A model generated the notes under the pieces. It ran no database searches, was not told the DNA's origin, and saw only the letters and a list, made by a program, of their open reading frames with translations. From contig NZ_JYMT01000042.1 of NCBI RefSeq assembly GCF_000938305.1, forward strand, positions 803,223 to 867,222: a stretch of 64,000 bases of DNA, given 5' to 3'. This DNA is from Bradyrhizobium sp. LTSP885 (lineage in GTDB: Bacteria; Pseudomonadota; Alphaproteobacteria; Rhizobiales; Xanthobacteraceae). Each line of letters opens with the position of its first letter. The first letter of the stretch is position 1. Shown in pieces: positions 53,954 through 62,173 of the stretch. Both the position numbers and the translations under genes were made by a program.

Positions 53954-54001
53954 TATTAGATATTGACCTTTCCTAACCCACACGGATGCACGGAGCAAGG
54001 C

Positions 54002-55201
54002 ATGACCCAACGTCCTCGTAAAGCCCTGATCATCGGCGCCGGCATCGCAGGTCCGGTCACCGCGATGTTCCTGAGGCGCGCCGGCATCGAAGCCGAGCTC
54101 TATGAAGCCTGGCCCTACTCCACCGGCATCGGCGGCGGCCTGCAGATCGCTCCGAACGGCATGCATGTGCTGGCCGAGCTCGGCCTTGCCGACGAGCTGA
54201 TCAGCCGCGGCTCGATTGCCGAATCCTTCGACTTCTACTCGCAGGCCGGCAAGAAGCTCGGCTCGCTCAATCGCAACATGCGAGAGCGATTCGGCCAACC
54301 CGCGGTGAACATGTGCCGCGCGACCTTGAGCGAGACGCTGATCGACAAGGCCTGGTCGGCGAGCGTCGGGGTGTTCTTCGAGAAGCGATTGGTGAAGATC
54401 GAGGACCGTGGCGACCAGCCCGTCATCGCCACCTTCGCCGACGGCACGACCGCCGAGGGCGATTTCGTGATCGGCGCCGATGGCCTGCATTCGGCGGTGC
54501 GACAGCATGTGGTGCCGGACGGGCCGACGCCGTTCGATACCGGGCTGATCGGCTTCGGCGGCTTCGTGCCGCGCGCGGTGTTCGCAAACCGGCCGATCGG
54601 ACAGCGCCTGGAAACCACGTTCGGGCAAAGCGGCTTCTTCGGCTACGGCTTCTGCAGCCCCGATCCCGATGACGGCGCGATGTGGTGGAGCACGCAGCCG
54701 TCGCACGGCATGACGGCGGCGGCCTACCGCATGATGAGCCAGGATGCGCTCAAGCAGCATTTGCGCGACTTCCATGCCGGCTGGCACGATCCGATCCCTG
54801 ACATCATCGAGGCGGCCGAGAACATCGTGGTGACAGACACGCTCGACGTCGCAACCCTGCCGACCTGGTCGCGCAAGCGAACGCTTCTGATCGGCGATGC
54901 CGCGCACGCCACCAGCCCGCACGCCGGACAGGGTGCGTCGCTGGCGCTGGAAGACGCGATGCGGCTCGGGCTGCTGATGCTTGACGGCCAGGAGCTCAGC
55001 CTGACCTTCCAGGCCTTCGAGCACGAGCGGCGTCCGCGCGCCGAAAAGATCGTGGCGATGGCCCGTCGCAACGGCAACAGCAAGCGCGAATTCAGCCCGA
55101 CCGGCGCCTGGATCCGCGATCACATGATCAAGCTGCTGCTGCCGCTGTCCGCCAAGGGAATGGATTTTATGTACGCGTACGATCCGCGGGCGGCGGCGTA
55201 G
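54002..55201 (+). CDS. FAD-dependent monooxygenase (aromatic hydroxylase type)
   Basis: A 399-residue class A flavoprotein monooxygenase. The FAD-binding motif is LIIGAGIAGPVTAMFLRRAG, the DG motif is FVIGADGLHSAVR, and the GD motif is LLIGDAAHATSPHAGQGASLALEDA. Such enzymes hydroxylate aromatic or tetracycline-like substrates using NAD(P)H. The start is ATG 54002 (MTQRPRKALIIG) with GGAGCAAGG upstream. Probably repressed by the divergent MarR protein. Substrate unknown. Confidence 0.92.
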   Translation: MTQRPRKALIIGAGIAGPVTAMFLRRAGIEAELYEAWPYSTGIGGGLQIAPNGMHVLAELGLADELISRGSIAESFDFYSQAGKKLGSLNRNMRERFGQPAVNMCRATLSETLIDKAWSASVGVFFEKRLVKIEDRGDQPVIATFADGTTAEGDFVIGADGLHSAVRQHVVPDGPTPFDTGLIGFGGFVPRAVFANRPIGQRLETTFGQSGFFGYGFCSPDPDDGAMWWSTQPSHGMTAAAYRMMSQDALKQHLRDFHAGWHDPIPDIIEAAENIVVTDTLDVATLPTWSRKRTLLIGDAAHATSPHAGQGASLALEDAMRLGLLMLDGQELSLTFQAFEHERRPRAEKIVAMARRNGNSKREFSPTGAWIRDHMIKLLLPLSAKGMDFMYAYDPRAAA

Positions 55202-55209
55202 CGACGACT

Positions 55210-55310
55210 GTCATCCCCCGCGCAGGCGGGGGACCCAGTACGCCGCGGCCTATCGATCGATCACTACTGTCTCTGGAATACTGGGTCGCCCGGTCAAGCC
55301 GGGCGATGAC
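55210..55310. repeat. Palindromic repeat, family C, complete copy
   Basis: Outer arms GTCATC and GATGAC, two GC hairpins (CCCCCGCGCAGGCGGGGG and CGCCCGGTCAAGCCGGGCG), and inner CCCAGTA / TACTGGG arms. A left-truncated copy is at 25358-25434. Confidence 0.88.
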
Positions 55311-55331
55311 AGCAGAGATCGTGGCGCGAAC

Positions 55332-56507
55332 CTACGTCACAACTTCAAACGTCAGCCCGGCATGGTCGACGAGCCGCGTGATCAGCTTGCCCTGCATCGC
55401 GGCTCCCGGCGTCCAGAAGCCCGCCGCGACGTCAGGCGTATCGCGCAGCAGGCAGATCGCGCATTCCGAGATCATCTTCGAGGTCGAGCCGTAGCCGGGA
55501 TCGCGGTCGCCTTTCACCGCGGCGCGGACCTGGCGGCCGTCGGGCGCGATCGCGATGTAGAGCAGATCGTAGAGCCCGTTCTCGCGCTCTTCCTTCGACG
55601 GCCCCTCGCCCGGCTTCGGTGCGCTCGGACCGGTCTTGCCGGCATTGAGCGCCATCACGCGTTTCGCGTTCTCCTCGCCTTTCTCACCGGGACCAGTCAG
55701 CACCATCTCGTCATAGGTGAATTCCTTGCCGTACGGAAAACCCATCAGCATGTTGGAGCGATGGACGTTGCGCGTGTTGATCAGCGCCATCATGAACGGT
55801 GCGGCCCAGGATTGCAGATCGTCCTCGAAGACCGGCTTGTTGCCGCGCGGCTGCTTCGGGCCTTCGAATTCCGGCGTGAGCGCGAACGGATTGTTCAGGA
55901 TCGCCACAAGGCTGAGATCCTTCGCGATCGCATCGAAGGTTGCCTTGGCGCTCGCCGCGGTGCCGCCGGACAGCGTGCCGCGCATGTCGCGCACGCGGCC
56001 CTTGACGCGCAGCGCCGGCGCGCCGATCACGCGCTTGGCTTCCTCCTGCACGAAGAGGGTGCCGAGTTCGAACGGCACCGAGTCGAATCCGCAGGAGAAC
56101 ACGATGCGCGCGCCGCTGGCTTTCGCGGCCGCCTCGTGCTTGTCGATCATCTGGCGCATCCAGACCGGCTCACCACAGAGATCGAGATAATCGGTACCGG
56201 CCTCCACGCAGGTCGCGATCAACTCATTGCCGTAGAGCTGGTACGGACCGACCGTCGAGATCACCGATTTGGTCTGCGCCACCATCGCCTGCAACGACGC
56301 GACATCGCTTGCATCGGCGACGATCAGCGGCGTATCGGCGGGCGCGCCGATCGCGTCACGAACCGACGCGAGCTTGTCCTTGCTGCGTCCGGCCATCGCC
56401 CATTTGAGGCTGCCGTCGCGATAATGCGCGGCGAGATATTCGGCGACGAGCTGGCCGGTGAAACCGGTTGCGCCATAGACGACGATGTCGAATTTCGACG
56501 AGGCCAT
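55332..56507 (-). CDS. Saccharopine dehydrogenase-like NAD(P)-binding oxidoreductase (trans-acting enoyl reductase type)
   Basis: A 391-residue protein with an N-terminal Rossmann domain (FDIVVYGATGFTGQLVAEYLA) and the family segments KWAMAGRSKDKL, VISTVGPYQLYGNEL and DYLDLCGEPVWM. This set is shared by mycobacterial trans-acting enoyl reductase and saccharopine reductase-like proteins. Lysine metabolism is not implied by context; a reductase for a lipid or polyketide-like substrate is equally possible. The start is ATG 56507. Confidence 0.88.
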   Translation of the reverse strand: MASSKFDIVVYGATGFTGQLVAEYLAAHYRDGSLKWAMAGRSKDKLASVRDAIGAPADTPLIVADASDVASLQAMVAQTKSVISTVGPYQLYGNELIATCVEAGTDYLDLCGEPVWMRQMIDKHEAAAKASGARIVFSCGFDSVPFELGTLFVQEEAKRVIGAPALRVKGRVRDMRGTLSGGTAASAKATFDAIAKDLSLVAILNNPFALTPEFEGPKQPRGNKPVFEDDLQSWAAPFMMALINTRNVHRSNMLMGFPYGKEFTYDEMVLTGPGEKGEENAKRVMALNAGKTGPSAPKPGEGPSKEERENGLYDLLYIAIAPDGRQVRAAVKGDRDPGYGSTSKMISECAICLLRDTPDVAAGFWTPGAAMQGKLITRLVDHAGLTFEVVT

Positions 56508-56544
56508 AATCAAGGTTTCCTACAGGTCAAATTTGGAACCTTTT

Positions 56545-56573
56545 GTCATTGCGAGCGCAGCGAAGCAATCCAT
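56545..56573. repeat. Palindromic repeat, family A, single arm
   Basis: GTCATTGCGAGCGCAGCGAA continues to GCAATCCAT, matching the left half of 52024-52106 exactly. The right half is missing, so this looks like a truncated remnant. Confidence 0.85.
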
Positions 56574-56602
56574 AAAACCCCGGCCGTTGCGCGGGCTTGA
56601 TG

Positions 56603-57388
56603 CTACTTCTTCGCGTACGACACGCCCATTCCGGCGCGGACATCGGCCTGGATGCCATAGGGCGCGATCGGATAGCGCAGGCCGTTTTTGGCAAGTTGCT
56701 TCATGCCTGCGATCGCCTTCACCAGATAGGCCGGCGGCAACGCCATCAGCATTTCCTCGTCGGGCACGCCGCCATAGCGTCGCTCGGCGAAGCACGGCAG
56801 CGACAGGCTCGGCTCGCCGGTCTTCAATGCGCGGCCCCAGGAGTCCGCGCAGGCGGTCTCGCCGACAACGCCCCATTCGAACTTCTTATAACCAACATAC
56901 TGCAGTCCGTTGATCAGGATGATCATCTGTCCCGGCGTCGCATAGACGAGGCAGATGTCAGGCGGATTGAGCCGGCCGCTGGTCAGCGGGCTCACCGCCA
57001 TCGCCTGGTACTGGCCGTAAGGCACGACGTCGAGCGCCTCCTGGCGCTTGCGCGCATCCTCCGCTGTGCCGTGCCAGACGCCGACATAATTCTCGCCGGC
57101 GAGCCATTTCTCATCCTGCGGAGCGAGCCCGATCACCGCGCGGCACTGCGCGCCGACCAGATCGTCACCGGTGATGCCGACGGTCCAGCCGAGCCGCGAC
57201 GCCATGCTGACGATCTGGTCGGTGGTGTGGATGGCCTGCGGCCGGCGGATTTTCGGGATCGCCTCCATGTCCTCGACGCGGGGGAACATCTTGATGCCGA
57301 TCACCGTGGTCTTCAGCCGCAACAGATTGTTGAGATCGGCGACGATCCCGGCAAAATCGAAATGTTCCGGCGGCGTCTGTTGTTGCAT
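56603..57388 (-). CDS. DUF169 family protein
   Basis: A 261-residue protein matching DUF169, a family of unknown function. Visible conserved parts are LLRLKTTVIGIKMF near the N-terminus and ETACADSWGRALKTGEPSLSLPCFAERRYGGVPDEEMLMALP near the C-terminus, including a few conserved cysteines. The start is ATG 57388 with GGGAGC upstream; the longer frame lacks family character. Confidence 0.85.
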   Translation of the reverse strand: MQQQTPPEHFDFAGIVADLNNLLRLKTTVIGIKMFPRVEDMEAIPKIRRPQAIHTTDQIVSMASRLGWTVGITGDDLVGAQCRAVIGLAPQDEKWLAGENYVGVWHGTAEDARKRQEALDVVPYGQYQAMAVSPLTSGRLNPPDICLVYATPGQMIILINGLQYVGYKKFEWGVVGETACADSWGRALKTGEPSLSLPCFAERRYGGVPDEEMLMALPPAYLVKAIAGMKQLAKNGLRYPIAPYGIQADVRAGMGVSYAKK

Positions 57389-57485
57389 GGCGAAAGCTCC
57401 CGTGATCGGCGGCTTCACGCCGCCTGCTGTGATGCTAGCCGGATAAGCGAGCGGAGGCGACAATCCCGTCGCGCGTCAGGGCGCC

Positions 57486-58277
57486 TTACGGCCCCGGGAA
57501 TAACGTATCGGTCTTGCCGTTCAGCCTGTAAGCGACGAGCCCGAGCCATTCGCGAATGGCGATCTCGGTGCGCGACAGCCCGTCCATCGCGAAATTGGCG
57601 ACGAACAGATCGCCCAGCCTGCCGACGCGCCAGTCGACCGGATAGGGTTCAACCGCAAATCCCGCCTTGCGAAACAACCCGACCGAACGCGGCATGTGAT
57701 AGGCCGACGTGATCAGAAGCCAGCGCTCGCCCGGCTTCGGATTGACCAGCGCCTTGGAGAATTCGGCATTCTCCACCGTGTTGCGCGACTGCCGCTCGAT
57801 GGTCAGACGCGATTTGTCAACGCCAAGGCCTTCCAGCACCTCGCCGGCATAGTCGCCTTCCTTAGCATCGTTCGAAACCAGGTTGGCATTGCCGCCGGTG
57901 AACACGATGCGTGCGTCAGGATATTGCCGCGCCAGCTCCGCCGCGACGATTACGCGGTCCGGAGCCTGTCGCACCACCGGAATCTTATGCGCGAGCGAGA
58001 TATCAGGATCGACCGATCCGCCGAGAATGATGATGCCATCTGGCGCGCCGCGCGCCGGATTCCACGGCGGGAAGCGCTGCTCCAGCGAATAGATCAGGAG
58101 GTTGCCCACCGGCGAAAAGGCGATCACCGCAAGCAGCACGGAAGCGGCGACCACCAACCTGCGACCGAGCGCCGCAAACCGCGTCGGCATCAGGGCAGCG
58201 CCCAGCAAGCCGACGCCGATCAACAGATTCACCGGCAGCAGCATGATGCCGAGCGTTTTGGAGAGTACAAAAAACAA
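57486..58277 (-). CDS. YdcF/ElyC family membrane protein (DUF218)
   Basis: A 263-residue inner-membrane protein with two N-terminal helices and a periplasmic DUF218 domain (DGIIILGGSVDPDISLAHKI, VIVAAELARQYPDARIVFTGG, RSRNTVENAEF, LLITSAYHMPRSVGLFRKAGF). ElyC-type members take part in envelope polysaccharide metabolism. The start appears to be TTG 58277 with AGAGG eight bases upstream. Divergent from the acetamidase gene (66-bp gap). Confidence 0.9.
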   Translation of the reverse strand: MFFVLSKTLGIMLLPVNLLIGVGLLGAALMPTRFAALGRRLVVAASVLLAVIAFSPVGNLLIYSLEQRFPPWNPARGAPDGIIILGGSVDPDISLAHKIPVVRQAPDRVIVAAELARQYPDARIVFTGGNANLVSNDAKEGDYAGEVLEGLGVDKSRLTIERQSRNTVENAEFSKALVNPKPGERWLLITSAYHMPRSVGLFRKAGFAVEPYPVDWRVGRLGDLFVANFAMDGLSRTEIAIREWLGLVAYRLNGKTDTLFPGP

Positions 58278-58343
58278 GGGAAGCCTCTGGGAAGTTCTGC
58301 CACAGCGTCATACGCTGCCGGAAGCGCAATCGAAAGACGTCAC

Positions 58344-59285
58344 ATGACCCATCATCACCTGAAATCCAGTCCCGAAACCTGTCATTGGGGGTTTTTCGAA
58401 GCCAGGCTGAAGCCGGTCCTGACGATTGCGAGCGGCGACGAGGTCACGATCGAAACCGTCAGCGGCGGTCCCGACGTGGTGCCTGATCGCGAGCAATTTC
58501 ACGTCCCGCCGGAATTGGCCGACATCCACGTCAAGGTGGAACGGATGCTGCCGGGGCACATCCTCACCGGCCCGATCGCGGTAAGGGGTGCCGAACCCGG
58601 CGACGTGCTCGAGGTCGACATCCTCGATGTCCAGCTCCGGCAGGACTGGGGCTACAATCTGATCAAGCCGTTGTCCGGCACCCTGCCCGACGATTTCCAC
58701 GAGCCGCGCATCGTCAACATCCCGCTCGATCGCGAACGCATGGTCGGCCGCATGCCCTGGGGCCTCGACCTGCCGCTGAAACCGTTCTTCGGCGTGATGG
58801 GCGTGTCGCCGCCGCCGGCCTGGGGCCGCATCTCCTCGCTGATCCCGCGCGCGATGGGCGGCAATCTCGACAACAAGGAATTGGGGCCCGGCGCCAAACT
58901 CTATCTGCCGGTGTTCGTGCCGGGCGCGCTGTTTTCCTGCGGCGACGGTCATGGCGTACAGGGCGACGGCGAGGTCTGCGTCACCGCGATCGAGACCGCG
59001 CTGACCGGCCGCTTCCGCCTGACCTTGCGCAAGGATATCAAGCTCGCCTATCCGCGCGCCGAGACCGCCGACCACTACATGACGATGGCGATGGACCCCG
59101 ACCTCGACCAGTGCGTGGTGCGGGCGCTGCGCGACATGATCGTCCTGCTCGGCGAGAAGCGGAATCTCTCCCGCGAGGACGCCTATATGCTGTGCAGCCT
59201 CGCCGCCGACCTGCGCGTGACGCAGACCGTCAACGGCTCCAAGGGCATCCACTGCATGATCGCCAAATCGGTCGTGCACGGGTAA
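58344..59285 (+). CDS. Acetamidase/formamidase family amidohydrolase
   Basis: A 313-residue cytosolic enzyme that hydrolyses short amides such as formamide or acetamide to the acid and ammonia. Family motifs: FHVPPELADIHVKVERMLPGHILTGPIAVRGAEPGD, LFFGVMGV-like region (PFFGVMGVSP), GNLDNKELGPG and ALFSCGDGHGVQGDGEVCVTAIE. The start is ATG 58344. Divergent from the YdcF gene. Substrate not fixed. Confidence 0.93.
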   Translation: MTHHHLKSSPETCHWGFFEARLKPVLTIASGDEVTIETVSGGPDVVPDREQFHVPPELADIHVKVERMLPGHILTGPIAVRGAEPGDVLEVDILDVQLRQDWGYNLIKPLSGTLPDDFHEPRIVNIPLDRERMVGRMPWGLDLPLKPFFGVMGVSPPPAWGRISSLIPRAMGGNLDNKELGPGAKLYLPVFVPGALFSCGDGHGVQGDGEVCVTAIETALTGRFRLTLRKDIKLAYPRAETADHYMTMAMDPDLDQCVVRALRDMIVLLGEKRNLSREDAYMLCSLAADLRVTQTVNGSKGIHCMIAKSVVHG

Positions 59286-59293
59286 CGATCGAA

Positions 59294-59371
59294 GTCATTC
59301 CGGGGCGATGCGCAGCATCGAACCCGGAATCTCGAGATTCCGGGTTCTCGCTTCGCGAGCCCCGGAATGAC
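59294..59371. repeat. Palindromic repeat, family B, complete copy (inverted)
   Basis: Same architecture as 32243-32321, including the central GGAATCTCGAGATTCC, but in the opposite orientation. Confidence 0.9.
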
Positions 59372-59456
59372 AGGGTGTTAAATCGCCGCACTTGTGCTCC
59401 ACAACTTCGCGTCGGTACAATCCCCGTCCCAACGAACATAAACGACAGGGACGGAC

Positions 59457-61283
59457 ATGCTGAAGGACAGGCTTTCGCCGGCCGACGAGGCAGCGCGCGA
59501 CCAGGAGATGCAGGACACGCTCGCCGCCTGCCCGCGCATTCTCGACCTGATTGCCCGCGGCCCGCTCGGCGCGCCGGAGGCCGAAGCTGCGATCTATCTG
59601 CGCTCGCCGCTCGATCCGAACCCGGTCGTGATCTCGAATGATCACCTGATGGGCTGCATCAAGGCGGCCGAGACCTACTTCCGTGGGCACGGCATCGGCA
59701 AGGACGACGCGGTGGCGATCCTGCTGCCGGTCTGTCCTGCGACCATGGTTGCGATCTTCGGCGCGGCCGCGTGCGGGATCGCCGAGCCGCTCAACCTGCT
59801 GTTCACGCGCGAGGCGATCGTAGCGCAGCTCAATGCCATCAAGGCAAAACTGTTGCTGGCGCCGCCGCCGGGCACGCCGGGCGGGCTCTATGAGAAGATC
59901 GAGGGCCTGCAACGCGAGGTGCCAAGTCTCAAGCGGATCGTGATCGTGCCGCTCGACGGCAGCATCGCCTTCGACGGCGAGGTGCAGCAGCCAGATCCGG
60001 CGTGGCGCGACGACTACGGCAAGTCAAAGGACATCAGCGAGGCCGACCGCGTCGCGGTGATGCTGCCGACCGGCGGCACCACCGGCCATCCCAAGGTGGC
60101 GCGGCTGACCAATCGCGCAATGGTCGCCTCCACCGTCTCCTCGCGGATGGCGCTCGACTTCCATCGTGGCGAACGTGCGATGATCACGATGCCGCTCTTC
60201 CATGTCGGCGGACTTTTTTGCACCTCGGCCAATGCTCTCGCGGCCGGCACCACCATGTTCATCCCCGGCCCGGCCGGCGCGCGTGATCCTACGCTGATCA
60301 GGCACTTCTGGAGCATTGTCGAGACCTACCGCGTCAACATCGCCGGCGGCGTGCCGACCACGCTCGGCGCGATCGCCGACGTCCCGGTCGGTGACAGCGA
60401 CATCTCGAGCCTGCGCGTCACCGCCATCGGCGCCTCGGTCTGCCCGCCGGAGATCGAGCGACGTTATCTCGCGGCCTGGGGCGGCCCCTGCATTCAACAG
60501 CTCTACGGCATGACCGAGCTCGCCGGCGCCATCACCCACGACGTGCACGGCGTGAAGCCGCGCGCCGAGAGCGTCGGCACCCGCAATCCTCTGGTCGAGC
60601 TTGCGATCCTCGAGGGTGGCAAGCTGCACACCGCGCCGTGGCCCTCGCCGGTCGGCGAACTCCTGACCAGAGGGCCGCAGGTGTTCGCGGGCTATGTCGA
60701 CAAGCAGCAGACCGAGGAGGCCTTCCGCGACGGCTGGCTGCGCACCGGCGATATCTGCCGGATCGATGCCGACGGCTTCGTCTACATCCTGGGCCGCGCC
60801 AAGGACGTCATCATCCGCGGCGGCCACAACATCGATCCGCGCGCGATCGAGGACGCGGCGCTGCAATTCCCGGGTGTTGCGCTCGCCGCCGCGGTCGGCC
60901 GTCCCGACGCCTATGCCGGTGAGGTGCCGATGCTGTTCGTCTCGGCACAGCCTGGCGTCCACATCGATGCGCAGGCACTTGCCGCCTTCGTCCAGGACAA
61001 CATCCCCGAGCCGCCGGCGCGGCCGCGCGCGGTGTCGGTCATTGCCGAGATGCCGGTCACGCCCGTCGGCAAGATCTTCAAGCCCAAGCTGCGCGAGATC
61101 GCCGCCGGCGAAGCCGCGCGCGAGCTGCTGGCGCTGGAGGGGCTGTCTGGAGAGGTCAGCGTGGAGGCGATCACCGACCCGTCCCGCGGGCTGTACCTCA
61201 GCGTGACCGCGACGCCGGACAAGGCGGAAACCGCTGAGCGGTTGCTCAAGAGGTTTCCGGTCAAGGTTGAATTGCGCTCCTAA
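59457..61283 (+). CDS. Acyl-CoA synthetase (ANL superfamily)
   Basis: A 608-residue AMP-forming ligase activating a carboxylic acid to its CoA thioester. The phosphate-binding loop is MLPTGGTTGHPKVA (about 200-214), the adenine motif is QLYGMTELAG, the hinge region is LRTGDICRIDADGFVYILGRAKDVIIRGGHNI and the C-terminal catalytic Lys is in PVGKIFKPKLR. The final 50 residues extend past the usual end. Substrate chain type unknown. Confidence 0.92.
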   Translation: MLKDRLSPADEAARDQEMQDTLAACPRILDLIARGPLGAPEAEAAIYLRSPLDPNPVVISNDHLMGCIKAAETYFRGHGIGKDDAVAILLPVCPATMVAIFGAAACGIAEPLNLLFTREAIVAQLNAIKAKLLLAPPPGTPGGLYEKIEGLQREVPSLKRIVIVPLDGSIAFDGEVQQPDPAWRDDYGKSKDISEADRVAVMLPTGGTTGHPKVARLTNRAMVASTVSSRMALDFHRGERAMITMPLFHVGGLFCTSANALAAGTTMFIPGPAGARDPTLIRHFWSIVETYRVNIAGGVPTTLGAIADVPVGDSDISSLRVTAIGASVCPPEIERRYLAAWGGPCIQQLYGMTELAGAITHDVHGVKPRAESVGTRNPLVELAILEGGKLHTAPWPSPVGELLTRGPQVFAGYVDKQQTEEAFRDGWLRTGDICRIDADGFVYILGRAKDVIIRGGHNIDPRAIEDAALQFPGVALAAAVGRPDAYAGEVPMLFVSAQPGVHIDAQALAAFVQDNIPEPPARPRAVSVIAEMPVTPVGKIFKPKLREIAAGEAARELLALEGLSGEVSVEAITDPSRGLYLSVTATPDKAETAERLLKRFPVKVELRS

Positions 61284-61401
61284 CCCCTTATCCAGATTTG
61301 AGATTCTGGGCTCACCGAAGGTCCCGCCGAAGCGGCGGGTTGGTCGCGCGCGGGCGGCGAAGCGCGGCCCGATGCATTCGGCTTGACTTCGTGCCCTATT
61401 C

Positions 61402-61421
61402 CTAAATAGACTCTAAATAGA
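61402..61421 (+). promoter_or_regulatory. Direct repeat with 11-bp period upstream of the RHH-like gene
   Basis: CTAAATAGA occurs at 61402-61410 and 61413-61421. An 11-bp period on one DNA face suits ribbon-helix-helix dimers. It lies 39 bp before the start of the small RHH-like gene. Confidence 0.5.
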
Positions 61422-61459
61422 TACTTTTCAGTACACGCGTTCAGAGTTAGCGTTCTCTC

Positions 61460-61660
61460 ATGGCTACGGAAAAGGCCGAAACCGACCGCGTACCGGTCAC
61501 GTTGGCGCTCTCGACCATCGGATACCTCGAGAGGCTGGTGAGACAGGGCACCCACGGCACGAGCGTCCCGGGCGTTGCACGGACATTGATCGAGGAAGGC
61601 ATTCGGCTCGCCATCAAGGACGGGCTGCTTGCGATCCGCGACAACGGCCGCGCGCCCTGA
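61460..61660 (+). CDS. Small ribbon-helix-helix-like protein
   Basis: A 66-residue protein with the profile of a MetJ/Arc/CopG-type domain: a short strand (VPVTLALS), a helix (TIGYLERLVRQG), then a second helix (SVPGVARTLIEEGIRLAIKDG). It probably binds DNA as a dimer. No antitoxin partner is next to it: GcrA follows 51 bp downstream. The fold assignment is by inspection only. Confidence 0.6.
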   Translation: MATEKAETDRVPVTLALSTIGYLERLVRQGTHGTSVPGVARTLIEEGIRLAIKDGLLAIRDNGRAP

Positions 61661-61711
61661 GGGCACGCGCGGACTTGTGCGCGGCGGTTCAACAGAACGT
61701 GGAACCGTCAG

Positions 61712-62173
61712 ATGATCGAACCAACCTGGACGCCCGAGCGCGTCGAACAGCTCAGAAGCTATTTTGAAGCCGGCCTCTCCTGCCGCGACATTGCCGGCAA
61801 TATCGGCGTCAGCCGCAACGCCGTGATCGGCAAGCTCTCCCGGCTGAACCTGTCCCGCGGCGCCCCCGATGGCGAGCGGCGGCCGCGAAGAAGGAAGCCC
61901 GCCGCGCCGGCCGAGCGGCCGAGCGCGAAACAGCAGCTTGTCATGCTGCAGGCGGTTTACGACCAGAAAGCCGACGACGCGCCGGTCGTGAGTTCGAACA
62001 GCTGCTCGCTGCTCGAATTGAGCGAGCAGCGCTGCCGCTGGCCGATCAACACGCCGGGTGCCGACGATTTCTGCTTCTGCGGCAACACGCCGCTCGGCGG
62101 CATGCCCTATTGCTCAGGGCACTCCCGCCTCGCCTATCAAACCGGCTCACGCCAACGCGCAGCACGCGGTTAA
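61712..62173 (+). CDS. gcrA: GcrA family cell cycle regulator
   Basis: A 153-residue protein of the GcrA family, which in Caulobacter binds methylated DNA and sigma-70 to control cell-cycle genes. The N-terminal helix-turn-helix is WTPERVEQLRSYFEAGLSCRDIAGNIGVSRNAVIGKLSRLNL. The C-terminal cysteine-rich part has CSLLELSEQRCRWPINTPGADDFCFCG and MPYCSGHSRLAY. It may be a paralogue, because the helix-turn-helix is somewhat diverged from canonical GcrA (no Gly-Gly insert before the recognition helix). Confidence 0.88.
   Translation: MIEPTWTPERVEQLRSYFEAGLSCRDIAGNIGVSRNAVIGKLSRLNLSRGAPDGERRPRRRKPAAPAERPSAKQQLVMLQAVYDQKADDAPVVSSNSCSLLELSEQRCRWPINTPGADDFCFCGNTPLGGMPYCSGHSRLAYQTGSRQRAARG

Noticed and set aside
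55332..56507. Saccharopine dehydrogenase in lysine metabolism
   Set aside because: Only the NAD(P)-binding fold is evident and no lysine pathway genes are nearby, so I kept a general oxidoreductase call.
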